Notes: generated from the letters alone by a model not told the origin. Shown: positions 8,952 to 16,789, counted from the stretch's first letter. The stretch: DNA of 64,000 bases from CATOSP01 sp965237775 (GCA_965237775.1 OZ250155.1:558001-622000), one strand, 5' to 3'. A program made the numbers and translations.

Positions 8952-10348
8952 CAGGCTGCTGAAAAACTCGGCTAGGCTGCTGAAAAACTCGGCGTGGCCC
9001 GACAGCGGAGAGAGAAGGGGTTAAAATAGGACAACCTTGGGCGGAGGTTGAACCGATGCGCGGAAGACAAGATCCACAGGTGACTCTGCTGGCCTTCATT
9101 GACCTGGAAACGACCTGGAAACACGAGTACCATCGGACCATCCCCTGCGGGTTATCAAGAAGCTGGCGGATCGAGCCCTGAAGGCACTATCCCGGACCTG
9201 GACCGGATGTACGCTAAGGTGGGCCGGCCGTCGATCCCGCCGGAGCGGCTGCTGAAGTCTTCATTACTGATTGCCCTGTATTCGGTGCGCAGTGAACGGG
9301 CATTCTGCGAGCGATTGGACTACAACCTCCTCTTCCGGTGGTTTCTGGGGATGAACCTCATTGAGCCCAGCTTCGATGCCACCACCTTCACCAAGAATCG
9401 GGAGCGGCTGCTGAAGCATGGAGTGGGCCAGGCTTTGTTCGGCGAAGTGGTACTGGAAGCGGACAGGCAAGGCCTGCTGTCGGACGAGCACTTCACGGTG
9501 GACGGAACCCTGATTGAGGCGGCAGCCAGCCTGAGGAGCTTCAACCCTCGGGACGGTGACCCGCCCCGGACAACCGATGCTGACCCGGGCAACCCATCGG
9601 TGGACTTTCATGGGGAACGACGTAGCAATGCCACCCATCAGAGCGCTACGGACCCGGAGGCCCGGTTGCTGCGCAAGGGTAAAGGCAAGGAAGCCAAGCT
9701 GGTCTTCATGGCCCACGCCCTGATGGAAAACCGGCATGGGATGCTGGTCGACTTTCAGACCACCTCAGCGACGGGTACGGCGGAGCGGGATATTGTGCCG
9801 GAGCTGTTGGCGCAAGCCCGGGAGCGAGGCTTTCATCCCCAAACGCTGGGCGGGGACAAGGGCTACGACACTCGGGACTGCGTGGCGGACCTGCGCCGAC
9901 GTGGGGTGACGCCCCACGTCGGCGCAGAACACCAAGGGGCGGTCCAGCGCCATTGACGGACGGACCACCCGGCATCCGGGGTACGCGGTCAGCCAGCGGA
10001 TTCGGAAACGGGTTGAGGAGATATTTGGGTGGATGAAGACGGTGGGCGGGTTCCGGCGGACCCGGTATCGGGGGCTAGACCGGACTGGTCTGGCGGGGCA
10101 CTTGGTGGCCACGGCCTACAACTTGGTTCGGATGTCCAAGCTGCTGGGTCAGGCAACAGCAACTCCGGAAGCCCGGATGACATGACCTGGCAATGGGCTA
10201 CCGATGCTCGGTGCCCCCAAAACGCCGGTCCGCGAAACCGAAGGGGCTGAAAGTCCCATGTGAACGGCACAATCTCTTCCAACAGGACCAAGGCTTCAAC
10301 GAGCTGAACCGCATATTCCGGACGTGAACTCCTTTCTTCAGCAGCCTG
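8952..10348 (+). mobile_element. IS5-type insertion sequence with CTAA target duplication
   Basis: Flanked by CTAA on both sides (8948-8951, 10349-10352), fitting the YTAR-type 4-bp target of IS5-like elements. Terminal inverted repeat CAGGCTGCTGAAAAACTCGG on the left pairs with CTTCAGCAGCCTG on the right. The left end is duplicated in tandem (GGCTGCTGAAAAACTCGG twice). Confidence 0.8.
9056..10185 (+). pseudogene. IS5-family transposase, frameshifted
   Basis: The intended protein starts MRGRQDPQVTLLAFIDLE, continues VGRPSIPPERLLKSSLL, has the DDE residues around HFTVDGTLIEA and LGGDKGYDT, and ends KRVEEIFGWMKTVGG with the Y-R-E helix. Breaks: a tandem duplication of ACCTGGAAACG near 9100, a one-base loss near 9190, and an extra G near 9922 (CACGTCGGCGCAG) that shifts the last 80 codons. 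These look like accumulated mutations rather than programmed recoding. Confidence 0.8.
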
Positions 10349-10385
10349 CTAAACTCGAGACTCGAAGCTCTTTACGAGGGGAATC

Positions 10386-11093
10386 ATGACCAACCACCAG
10401 AAATGGCTCTCTCGCCGAGCGTATCACGAAACATTTGGCTCACCTGGCCGGATGTACTTCAACTGGCGTGGAGTACCCAACCGATGCAAGTGCGGATGCG
10501 GCGAAGTATGGTACGACAGGGTCAGCACGGTGAATTGGTGGGATTACTTCAACCCGAAACTCCTAATCGAAACGCGTTTCCTCTTTCCCGTTTTCCGCCC
10601 TCTCTACTCATTAATCTGGGTCCTACCACCTGTGATTTGGATTTGCTTCCAGTTGCTCCGCACATCTTACAAGGCGCAAATACTTGCCAGGATCGGGACA
10701 ACCAACGGCACATCTGTGGCGGTAGGGATATCCATTGGCCGACTGTTGTTGTACGGAGTCATCGCTCCAGTGGCAATAGCCTTATGGTTAACGACATGGA
10801 CCCTTTCGAGGGTAGGAGGCATCATCATATTTGCATCCCACCTAGTATTACTGGGGTTGCTAATAGCCCTGATGGGAACACTGTTGGGGACCGCAGTGAT
10901 CGCCATCTCGATGCGTGGGCTCGTCTTCGTTATAGGAGGCATAGCATCAGTCACGTACTCATACTACCCTGCCATTGGTATCGCACTAATCGTAGTTGGC
11001 GTCTTCGTGGAATATGAACGTAACCGCCGCAATGAACGGCACAGGGAGGAGCGCCTAGGGAACCTCATCCTGATGTTACGACGAGATGAATAG
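10386..11093 (+). CDS. Hypothetical polytopic membrane protein with N-terminal CxC motif
   Basis: 235 aa. The first 60 residues are soluble with CKCGCGE, a possible metal site. Four to five hydrophobic segments follow, then a short basic tail. GAGGGG lies 4 bases before the ATG. Lower GC than the neighbouring element genes. It sits directly downstream of the IS5-type element and convergent to the minus-strand block. Family not recognised. Confidence 0.6.
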   Translation: MTNHQKWLSRRAYHETFGSPGRMYFNWRGVPNRCKCGCGEVWYDRVSTVNWWDYFNPKLLIETRFLFPVFRPLYSLIWVLPPVIWICFQLLRTSYKAQILARIGTTNGTSVAVGISIGRLLLYGVIAPVAIALWLTTWTLSRVGGIIIFASHLVLLGLLIALMGTLLGTAVIAISMRGLVFVIGGIASVTYSYYPAIGIALIVVGVFVEYERNRRNERHREERLGNLILMLRRDE

Positions 11094-11241
11094 GACGGCG
11101 GCTGACAGGATGCGGTTCGCCGTTTCTCGCGCCGCGCCACCCGCACCGGCCCCTGCTCCGGAAGACCCGGACGAAACGGCTCCGGGCCTTCCAGTCAGCA
11201 GGTTACCGTCCAACGTCCTCCGGGACGCTGGGCATACCGCC

Positions 11242-11616
11242 CTACGCACCTTCCTCCGGGCCGGGTGTGATCCAGCGGTGCAGGATCTGGTAGGAACCGG
11301 AGTGGTCCTCCGGCTCTCCAGGGGAGGAGGCAGCCCGGACGGAGGACGTGCCCCCGTCGGCGGGGACCACCATCAGGAGGGCGTCGCCGGGCATGGCTTC
11401 CATGACTGCGCCGAGGACCTCTCGGGTCGTCAGGCAAACGTCGCAGCCACAGCCGGCGAGGTGGTCACCGGGCCGCCAGCCGCGGAGCTCCAGGTGCATC
11501 TTGCTCTTCCCCTCTTCGTAGCCGGAGTCATAGCACCGGCAGTCCTCGCCTTCGGGGCGGTCCGCATGGGGGCAGCGGTACTGACCGGGGCCGCTTTCGT
11601 CATGATTGGTTCCCAT
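11242..11616 (-). CDS. Cysteine-rich small protein
   Basis: 124 aa, opening MGTNHDESGPGQYRC. Cysteines fall in two groups (C-x-H, C-x-C near residues 15-28; C-x-C-x-x-C near 57-62), suggesting zinc binding. AAGGAG lies 8 bases before the ATG. A relic of the same DNA lies at 6.9-7.2 kb. It is the last gene of the minus-strand block, downstream of the 164-aa gene. Unknown function. Confidence 0.65.
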   Translation of the reverse strand: MGTNHDESGPGQYRCPHADRPEGEDCRCYDSGYEEGKSKMHLELRGWRPGDHLAGCGCDVCLTTREVLGAVMEAMPGDALLMVVPADGGTSSVRAASSPGEPEDHSGSYQILHRWITPGPEEGA

Positions 11617-11734
11617 AGTAGGATCTCCTTGCCCCGGCTGCTTCTTCAGCCTGCGGGCCGGACCGCTGGGGAGACGACTCCCGGGCGGTCCTCTTTATCC
11701 TCGAAGATCTCAGCAGGCACTGCGCCGCCCGCAT

Positions 11735-12229
11735 CTACTTAGTCTTGCGCCGGGACCGGGCAACGCTATCCGCGACTACCTCCCGGTCGATTCCCGCCCT
11801 CACGCCAGGGATGCGCGAGGCCACGATCTGCCTGGCCATGTCCCGGAGCCCCGGGTCTTCCATCAGCTCCCTGAGCCTGGCCAGGACTGCACGGTCCGGG
11901 GGCATGTTGAGCAGGCCCCTAAGCTCGGCCTCCCTCGGGTCCTCCGTCCTTGCGCGCACGCCCAGGGCATAGACCCTGGCCTGCAGGTCCTCCAACGCCT
12001 GCCGCACTCTCTCGACCTCCCCGCGTACATCCCGGGAGTCCCCTGGTGCGGTAGGATCGTGCGCCGAGGCCACGAGAGAGTCCGCCTGCTCCCAGGCCTG
12101 GCGGACCGACCTCGCCAGGGCAATGACCTGCTTCTCAGTGAACATCGGTTGAATCTCCTCCGGTTGATTTCTCCGTGTGGCCCATTCCCTGACCAGGTCC
12201 TGCGCGAGCTGCTTCCGCCGGGTGGCCAT
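11735..12229 (-). CDS. Hypothetical helical protein, 164 aa
   Basis: Starts MATRRKQLAQDLV with GGAGG 7 bases upstream. Largely charged and helical (long runs such as VRQALEDLQARVYALGVRAR), ends in a basic tail RSRRKTK. Its ATG overlaps the stop of a 29-codon upstream ORF (TAATG). No recognised domain. Being at the distal end of the operon with the primase, an accessory DNA-binding or packaging-type role is possible but not shown. Confidence 0.6.
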   Translation of the reverse strand: MATRRKQLAQDLVREWATRRNQPEEIQPMFTEKQVIALARSVRQAWEQADSLVASAHDPTAPGDSRDVRGEVERVRQALEDLQARVYALGVRARTEDPREAELRGLLNMPPDRAVLARLRELMEDPGLRDMARQIVASRIPGVRAGIDREVVADSVARSRRKTK

Positions 12230-12318
12230 TACCGGGCCTCCGGCCGCGCCGTCGATCGCCCGGTATGTACCCATAACTCTCCCCAGGCGCAGCTCCGCAG
12301 GGCGCTCCCGCTGGCCAT
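12229..12318 (-). CDS. Coupled short ORF, 29 aa
   Basis: MASGSALRSCAWG... ending TAA inside TAATG, overlapping the start of the 164-aa gene. It starts with the same ATGGCCAGC as the short ORFs at 13640 and 14203 and contains the repeat core (TATGGGTACAT). It may be a translated coupling leader or simply a repeat that happens to be open. Confidence 0.35.
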   Translation of the reverse strand: MASGSALRSCAWGELWVHTGRSTARPEAR

Positions 12319-12376
12319 TTCTTCGCCGCCGGCGACGTCCTCCTGGCGCGGATTATGGACCTGTAGGGGACAGTCA

Positions 12377-12775
12377 TCACTCCGCCGCCTGGATCGCCGC
12401 GAAGTCCGGGTCCGCGTCCAGGTCCTCGGCTCTGGCGCCGTTCTTACGGGACTCCGCCTGGGCCTTGCCCCACCGCCTTCGGCCCTCCCTGATGATCGCG
12501 GCCCGGTAGTCCATGAACTTCTCGAACGCGGCCCCCGGGATTTTCGTCGTGATCCCGTCGTGCTCCATCTCGTACTCCCACACGTCGTCAATCCGGTGGG
12601 CCGGCGCGATCCAGCGGTCCTCGATGGCCACCGAGTCTCGCATAGCACGCCCCGGCGCGTCGGCGTCGAGCGCGGCCAGCTTCTTTCGGGCGAACAGCGA
12701 GGCCTCCAGGCGGTTCATCTCGATGGTGACTAGCCCGCTCCTTCGGAACTCGTTGGGCAATAGCTGCTTCGCCAT
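12377..12775 (-). CDS. Hypothetical protein, 132 aa
   Basis: Starts MAKQLLPNEFRRSG. Mixed alpha/beta composition with a basic, tryptophan-containing end. It follows the 28-codon coupled ORF by 3 bases. No recognised family. Its position among genes next to a primase-helicase suggests a regulatory or replication accessory role, which is inference only. Confidence 0.6.
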   Translation of the reverse strand: MAKQLLPNEFRRSGLVTIEMNRLEASLFARKKLAALDADAPGRAMRDSVAIEDRWIAPAHRIDDVWEYEMEHDGITTKIPGAAFEKFMDYRAAIIREGRRRWGKAQAESRKNGARAEDLDADPDFAAIQAAE

Positions 12776-12778
12776 CTG

Positions 12779-12865
12779 CTACAATCTTCTCGCCCGGCCG
12801 TTCCCCCCCTGGCCTGCGGGCCCGGCCGCCGGGTCGTGCGCACGTCCTGGCGGTCTCCTGTTCAT
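12779..12865 (-). CDS. Coupled short ORF, 28 aa, Arg/Gly-rich
   Basis: MNRRPPGRAHDPAAGPAGQG..., overlapping the previous stop as ATGA and ending 3 bases before the 132-aa gene. AGGAG occurs just inside its start. Translation is plausible from the coupling but unproven. Confidence 0.35.
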   Translation of the reverse strand: MNRRPPGRAHDPAAGPAGQGGNGRARRL

Positions 12866-13194
12866 GTCTGAGCAATGTACCCGGCTTGGTCCAGGCCTCC
12901 CATATCGGCGCCGGGCCCATCTGAATCCTGGGCATCCCTGGGCGCAGGGGAGCTGAATATGCCGAGAGAGCGCGGCGCTTCGTGCATCTCCCCCGAAAGC
13001 TCCAGCTGTGCAGCCCTGAGGTGAATGCACACGGCCTCCTCGAGGAGTTCCATGCGCTTGAGCGCCAGGTAGCTTCTCTGGTCCAGCTGCACCGCCAGGA
13101 TGAGGCTGTAGGAGGCCTCGATCTCCAGGTCCTCGCTGACGCTGAGGATCTTCTGCTTGACGTCCTTGATGCTGCCCGTGACTTCGATTTCCAT
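12862..13194 (-). CDS. Hypothetical protein, 110 aa
   Basis: The start MEIEVTGSIKDVKQK is chosen because GGAGGCGGAG lies 2-10 bases upstream. Predicted helical, with a stretch (EDLEIEASYSLILAVQLDQ) that could pack as a small helical bundle. No recognised family. It overlaps the following 28-aa ORF by ATGA. Confidence 0.6.
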   Translation of the reverse strand: MEIEVTGSIKDVKQKILSVSEDLEIEASYSLILAVQLDQRSYLALKRMELLEEAVCIHLRAAQLELSGEMHEAPRSLGIFSSPAPRDAQDSDGPGADMGGLDQAGYIAQT

Positions 13195-13211
13195 CGCTCC
13201 GCCTCCATCAG

Positions 13212-13283
13212 TTAGGGGTCTCCGGCCCACTGGTACATAACCCGCCGCCGGCGCCCAGTCCCTGGACCTGGTAATGGGTTCAT
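13212..13283 (-). CDS. Coupled short ORF, 23 aa
   Basis: MNPLPGPGTGRRRRVMYQWA..., overlapping the stop of the 58-aa gene as ATGA. It contains two repeat cores (CATTACC and GGTTATGTACC). Same gene-junction pattern as the other short ORFs. Confidence 0.3.
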   Translation of the reverse strand: MNPLPGPGTGRRRRVMYQWAGDP

Positions 13284-13456
13284 TCCCTCGTTGGCACGAC
13301 CTCTCCCGTGGCGGTGCAGATGACTGACGGTGGCCAGGTTCTCGTCACCACTTGGGCGGCCCCCTCCGGCGGCTCGTCCAGGACCACGTGGCCCCGATCG
13401 CATATGTATCCCACGGGCCGGTTGACCCCGCCCTCCAGCACGTAGAGCTGCTTCAT
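13280..13456 (-). CDS. Small hypothetical protein, 58 aa
   Basis: MKQLYVLEGGVNRPVGYICD..., overlapping the upstream 58-aa gene by ATGA at 13453-13456. Beta-rich composition with one Cys. Unrecognised. Confidence 0.55.
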   Translation of the reverse strand: MKQLYVLEGGVNRPVGYICDRGHVVLDEPPEGAAQVVTRTWPPSVICTATGEVVPTRE

Positions 13457-13629
13457 CGGCTCAGGCCTGGAGGAACCGAGGCGCTCCGCCCGCCGTAGGT
13501 GAAGCTGGTGGCACGCCTCCAGCCTCCCCTGGCCTCCTCTTCGTATCGCCGCCGCTTGGGGCCGTACTCCTCGTCCAACCGGTGGAGACTGGTGCATACC
13601 GGGCAGTTCATCGCTGTGGATCGCGGCAT
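13453..13629 (-). CDS. Small CPVC protein, 58 aa
   Basis: MPRSTAMNCPVCTSLHRLDE... with one CxxC knuckle and a basic middle, a candidate small zinc-binding protein. AGGAGC lies 6 bases before the ATG. Another ATG at codon 7 is possible. The start region resembles the fragment after 14203 (MPRSATRN), suggesting a duplicated junction. Confidence 0.5.
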   Translation of the reverse strand: MPRSTAMNCPVCTSLHRLDEEYGPKRRRYEEEARGGWRRATSFTYGGRSASVPPGLSR

Positions 13630-13639
13630 CGTCCTGCTC

Positions 13640-13741
13640 CTAATGGATGCATATCAGGGCCTCGAAGCTCGGCTGGCGGCGCCGGTTATGGGTGCATTCC
13701 CTGCCCCGTCTTGTCCGGAGCCGGTCATGGGAGCTGGCCAT
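13640..13741 (-). CDS. Coupled short ORF, 33 aa (MAS...SFEA family)
   Basis: MASSHDRLRTRRGRECTHNR, then RRQPSFEALICIH. Its ATG overlaps the previous stop as TAATG. It aligns with 14203-14304 over its full 33 codons, and the peptide pattern (MAS, RLRT, THN, SFEA) recurs upstream of the 114-aa gene. The DNA repeat is itself palindromic, so coding is uncertain. Confidence 0.4.
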   Translation of the reverse strand: MASSHDRLRTRRGRECTHNRRRQPSFEALICIH

Positions 13742-13920
13742 TACGCCGGGGACCTTGAGTCCTTGCCGGGGCCGGAACCCCCTCTGGCCACCATGCGGAA
13801 GACTTTTGTCCCGCACGAGGGGCACCTGCCGGTCATGGCCGGGTTGCCGTTCTTCAGGGTCACCCGCTCCGGGGCCTCGATCTCCCGCTTGCCGCGGCAC
13901 TTGAAACAATAGGCTTCCAT
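13741..13920 (-). CDS. DUF5679-like zinc-ribbon protein
   Basis: 59 aa starting MEAYCFKCRGKREIEAPE, with two CxxC knuckles (CFKC, CPSC) around VTLKNGNPAMTGRC and ending TKVFRMVA plus a short tail. This matches my knowledge of the small DUF5679 family (AYC-x-x-C, VTLKNG, G-x-CP-x-CGTKMFRI). GGAGGAG lies 6 bases upstream of the start. Probably a metal-binding protein of unknown role. Confidence 0.75.
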   Translation of the reverse strand: MEAYCFKCRGKREIEAPERVTLKNGNPAMTGRCPSCGTKVFRMVARGGSGPGKDSRSPA

Positions 13921-13934
13921 ATGCGTCTCCTCCT

Positions 13935-14151
13935 TCACCAACCCGGCTTGCCGCAGTGGGGGCTCGGCTCCTTTACCTTGCGGCTCCACTCCGTCATGGC
14001 GCCGGCATAGATCCAGCGCCGGCAATGCAGGCGTCTGCCGCCGTAGGGAGGTCTCTGCGCTCTCTGCTCCAGGAACGGCGTCCTCCACTCCCGGCCGGGA
14101 CCTATCGAACATCTGGTAAATCTCCTGGCGGCTGAACTCACCGTCACTCAT
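13935..14151 (-). CDS. Uncertain small gene, frame ambiguous
   Basis: Two frames look coding in succession. The first is MSDGEFSRQEIYQMFDRSRP from 14151. Near 14060 the other frame takes over, giving CRRWIYAGAMTEWSRKVKEP and a stop at 13935, just before the ribosome site of the zinc-ribbon gene. A single indel near 14070 would join them into about 72 aa. Either a frameshifted gene or two overlapping reading frames. Confidence 0.3.
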
Positions 14152-14202
14152 CCCAGGCCCATCCTCATGTTCCGCGTTGCGGACCGCGGCATCGTCTCTC
14201 TC

Positions 14203-14304
14203 CTAATGGGCGAATTTCCGGGCCTCGAAGCTGATGCCTGACCGCCCGTTATGGGTGCGTTCCCGGCCAGGTCCTGTCCGGAGGCGCTCCCGGATGCTGG
14301 CCAT
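14203..14304 (-). CDS. Coupled short ORF, 33 aa (MAS...SFEA family)
   Basis: MASIRERLRTGPGRERTHNG, then RSGISFEARKFAH. Its ATG overlaps the stop of the 114-aa gene as TAATG, and its stop is followed by GGAGAG. It is paralogous to 13640-13741. Confidence 0.4.
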   Translation of the reverse strand: MASIRERLRTGPGRERTHNGRSGISFEARKFAH

Positions 14305-14648
14305 TAACGCTCCAGCCTCCGCCCGGCGGCCCGCGCCTCTTCGATAAGCTCGCGCTCCCGGCCCGTCAGGATGAAAGGGTCCTGGCCGGCCGCCAGGAGG
14401 ACATCTTCGTCCCACAGGCCGCCGTGATTTCCCGGAGCCTCATACCAGCGGTCACGGGCCCACGTCTTCGCCACTCCCAGGAGGGTCTTGTAGAAGCGTT
14501 CTCCGGAGGCGGTCTGCTCACGCACCCTGTACCAACGCTGGAAGTCATCCTCGAGGTTCTCGGGAGTGTCTCCGGACTCAGGGTAGTAGTGCAGCTCGCC
14601 GACCGCGGCGAGGAAGGCTTTGAGCAGGATGTGCGCCTCGAACGTCAT
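14304..14648 (-). CDS. Hypothetical protein, 114 aa
   Basis: Starts MTFEAHILLKAFLAAVGELH with AGGAGG 7 bases upstream. Rich in aromatic and charged residues (DDFQRWYRVREQ, WARDRWYE). No recognised family. The frame is open upstream through repeat boxes that spell more THN/SFEA peptides, but the ribosome site supports this start. Confidence 0.6.
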   Translation of the reverse strand: MTFEAHILLKAFLAAVGELHYYPESGDTPENLEDDFQRWYRVREQTASGERFYKTLLGVAKTWARDRWYEAPGNHGGLWDEDVLLAAGQDPFILTGRERELIEEARAAGRRLER

Positions 14649-14782
14649 TCCCAGCCTCCTGTTCCAGTAACGGGTGCATATCCGGGCCTCGAAACTCCGC
14701 TGCAGCCGCCGGTTATGGGTGCATTTCGACTGGCTGCATTTGGCGCCCAGCGTCCTGGAATGGGTGCATTCCCAGCACTGGT

Positions 14783-15730
14783 TCAGTTCCGGCCGGCTGG
14801 AGCTCGCGGCCATTGCCGTTCCACACCCGGTGATACCCGGCCACGCCCCGCCAGCAGCTCGACGATCTGCTCCAGGTCCACGTTCCGGCCGGTCAGTTCG
14901 TGGCAGAACCGCCGGATGAACCTGCGCAGGTCCCTGGCCTCGATGCGCCAGGTTCTGCCCCAAGGATCAGGGCCGTCCCCGTGAAAGCGGCTTGCCTTCA
15001 AAGCCCCGCCGTCGATGCGGCGCTGCAACCACTGGGCGTCCACGCCAAGGAGCTCGCAGACCTCCTGGCGCGTATACCAACCGTCCCGGTCTCTCGGAGA
15101 GACGCCGAGCTGCCTGGCCTTGGCGATCACGGCGTACCTGGACCTGTGCAATGTGCCGGCGACTTCATCCACGGGCATCTGAGAGACCAGTTCCCTCAGC
15201 AACTCCTCTTCATCCGGCGTCCAGGGGTTCCGGCCGGTCCGTCGTCCCAAGCCCAACTTGCCGACCTGGCCGGCCACGGCGCCCTCGCTCACGCCCAGCT
15301 TCAGTGCCAGGTCCTGGCGGCTCTGAAGGGTCTCGTCGTATTCACGGCGAATGAGGTTCCTCTCATCATCCGTCCACCGGTGGTAGGGCCTCCGGCGCTT
15401 CCGGTCCAGCCCCATCTTGGCGACCTGGTTGCGCAGGGCGGCTCCGGTCACGCCCAGCATGCCGGCCAGCTCCCTGCCGGTGCGCCGGGGGCGCTCCCGC
15501 CGCAGGAGCTCACGTTCCTCTTGCATCCAGCGGTGGTAGGGCATCAGGCGGGTCCTGCCCAGGCCCAGCTTGCTGAGCTGGTTGCGCACCGAGTACTCGC
15601 TCACTCCCAGCCTCTCGGCCAGGTCGCTGAGGCTCTGGGCCGTGCCGCGGTACTCCCTTCGGAGCAGGTCATGCTCCTCTTCCGTCCCGCGGTGCCGGCT
15701 CCTGCGGGAACCGCTGCTTCCGGCGTCCAT
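14783..15730 (-). CDS. Tandem Myb/SANT-like helix-turn-helix protein
   Basis: 315 aa. Four repeats of about 55 aa share a pattern of W-T/M-x-(D/E)-E-R/E-x-L-(I/L)-R-R-E, then LA-x-x-LGVS/T-x-x-A/S-V-R-x-Q-(V/L)-x-K-(M/L)-GL, i.e. Myb-like helix-turn-helix units, the fourth more divergent (WTPDEEELLRELV, RYAVIAKARQLG). A C-terminal unit (GWYTRQEVCELLGVDAQWLQ) looks like a MerR/excisionase winged helix. It most likely binds repeated DNA, possibly the nearby iterons, as a replication or transcription regulator. A GTG start 18 bases upstream is an alternative. Confidence 0.75.
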   Translation of the reverse strand: MDAGSSGSRRSRHRGTEEEHDLLRREYRGTAQSLSDLAERLGVSEYSVRNQLSKLGLGRTRLMPYHRWMQEERELLRRERPRRTGRELAGMLGVTGAALRNQVAKMGLDRKRRRPYHRWTDDERNLIRREYDETLQSRQDLALKLGVSEGAVAGQVGKLGLGRRTGRNPWTPDEEELLRELVSQMPVDEVAGTLHRSRYAVIAKARQLGVSPRDRDGWYTRQEVCELLGVDAQWLQRRIDGGALKASRFHGDGPDPWGRTWRIEARDLRRFIRRFCHELTGRNVDLEQIVELLAGRGRVSPGVERQWPRAPAGRN

Positions 15731-15763
15731 ATGACTTTCACCCGTCACCGCGGTCTCGCGCCC

Positions 15764-16003
15764 CTAGAACGGCAGGTAGCCTGGCTCGCCTTCGGGGCCC
15801 GGGTCCTCCGCCGATGCTGCATCGACCAGGAAACCGGCGTAGCCCAGGGTCTCGACCAGCACGTCCGGCCCGATGGTGCACAGGCCCCGGTATTCCCCGG
15901 ACCCTCCGGGAACGCGCTTGGCCACCCTCAGGACCGGCGTGCCGTCCTCGGTCGCGCAGATGACACAGGCATACCGCCCGTCGCTGGTCTTCAACTCAGT
16001 CAT
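15764..16003 (-). CDS. Hypothetical protein, 79 aa
   Basis: MTELKTSDGRYACVICATED..., beta-rich, acidic C-terminus. GAGGAGG lies 4 bases before ATG. Unrecognised; part of the run of small genes downstream of the putative origin. Confidence 0.6.
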   Translation of the reverse strand: MTELKTSDGRYACVICATEDGTPVLRVAKRVPGGSGEYRGLCTIGPDVLVETLGYAGFLVDAASAEDPGPEGEPGYLPF

Positions 16004-16024
16004 GTATCCTCCTCTTCCTTGTCG

Positions 16025-16240
16025 TCAGTCCTGCCCGGGATACGCGGTCATCTGGCACCCTGGCAGCCGCTTTGTGGCCGCCCACTCCGCGAGGACCGTC
16101 GCCGCCTTGCCCTCGTACACTCGGTCCAGGCGGGTGGCGACGGTGCGCAGCCGGGCCAGCATGTACTCGTGCGGCTGCATCCCGGACAGACCGGCGTCGA
16201 TCTCCGGATCGTCCTGGTCATCCCACGCTAGGTCGTCCAT
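16025..16240 (-). CDS. Hypothetical protein, 71 aa
   Basis: MDDLAWDDQDDPEIDAGLSG..., acidic N-terminus, helical middle (MLARLRTVATRLDRVYEGK). AGGAGAGG precedes ATG. It overlaps the upstream gene by 13 bases. Unrecognised. Confidence 0.6.
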   Translation of the reverse strand: MDDLAWDDQDDPEIDAGLSGMQPHEYMLARLRTVATRLDRVYEGKAATVLAEWAATKRLPGCQMTAYPGQD

Positions 16241-16440
16241 GCGCCTCTCCTGGTCTTCGCGGGCTCGGTCGGCGCGTCTCCTTCACTCTGGCTCCGGAGC
16301 CAGGCGCGCCTCTGTTTCGGGGTCATGTCCTGCCAGCAAAGAGGCAGGTGGCAGTTCAGGCAGGACGGGGCTTTGTCGCAGCCGGTGTCCCCCACGACCC
16401 CGACGCCTCGGTAGTGCAGTCCTTCGTGTCCCGTGCACAT
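16228..16440 (-). CDS. Small cysteine-rich protein, 70 aa
   Basis: The ATG start MCTGHEGLHYRG is preceded by GAGGAGGTGGAG. Cysteines in GCDKAPSCLNCHLPLCWQ suggest a zinc knuckle; the tail is basic (MTPKQRRAWLRSQ). First gene downstream of the iteron region on this strand. Possibly a small DNA-binding regulator. Confidence 0.6.
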   Translation of the reverse strand: MCTGHEGLHYRGVGVVGDTGCDKAPSCLNCHLPLCWQDMTPKQRRAWLRSQSEGDAPTEPAKTRRGAWTT

Positions 16441-16473
16441 GGTCTCCACCTCCTCTAGCGGTTTCCCAATTCA

Positions 16474-16764
16474 TCCGGCACTAACCGGCACGTTCTAATA
16501 AGTGGGTTCCGTTTCAGCCTTGAATCTGAGCGTTCTTCCAGTGCCTGTTCTACTTTTCCATCCGGCACTAACCGGCACAACCGGCACACCCTCCAGGGAG
16601 TAATTCCGGATTAACCGTGCCGGTTGAAACTCCAAACCGTGCCGGTTGGTGCCGGTTCCAGGATTAGAACAGGCACTGTGGAATCTCCATTCTTCCGCTG
16701 TGTTTCATGCCTGGAGTCCAACAACGCATTGGTGAGAAATTAGAACGTGCCGGTTGTGCCGGTT
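16474..16764. other. Putative replication origin with GTGCCGGTT iterons
   Basis: About 290 non-coding bases hold eight exact copies of a 9-mer: GTGCCGGTT at 16617, 16639, 16649, 16747 and 16756, and its complement AACCGGCAC at 16483, 16570 and 16579, plus two partial CCGGCAC copies at 16475 and 16562. The copies are in both orientations, sometimes back to back, and sit immediately downstream of the primase-helicase gene. Iterons beside a replication gene are the classical picture of a plasmid or phage origin; an operator array is the alternative. Confidence 0.65.
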
Positions 16765-16789
16765 GCGGAGGGAAAGGTTTCCCAGCGCG

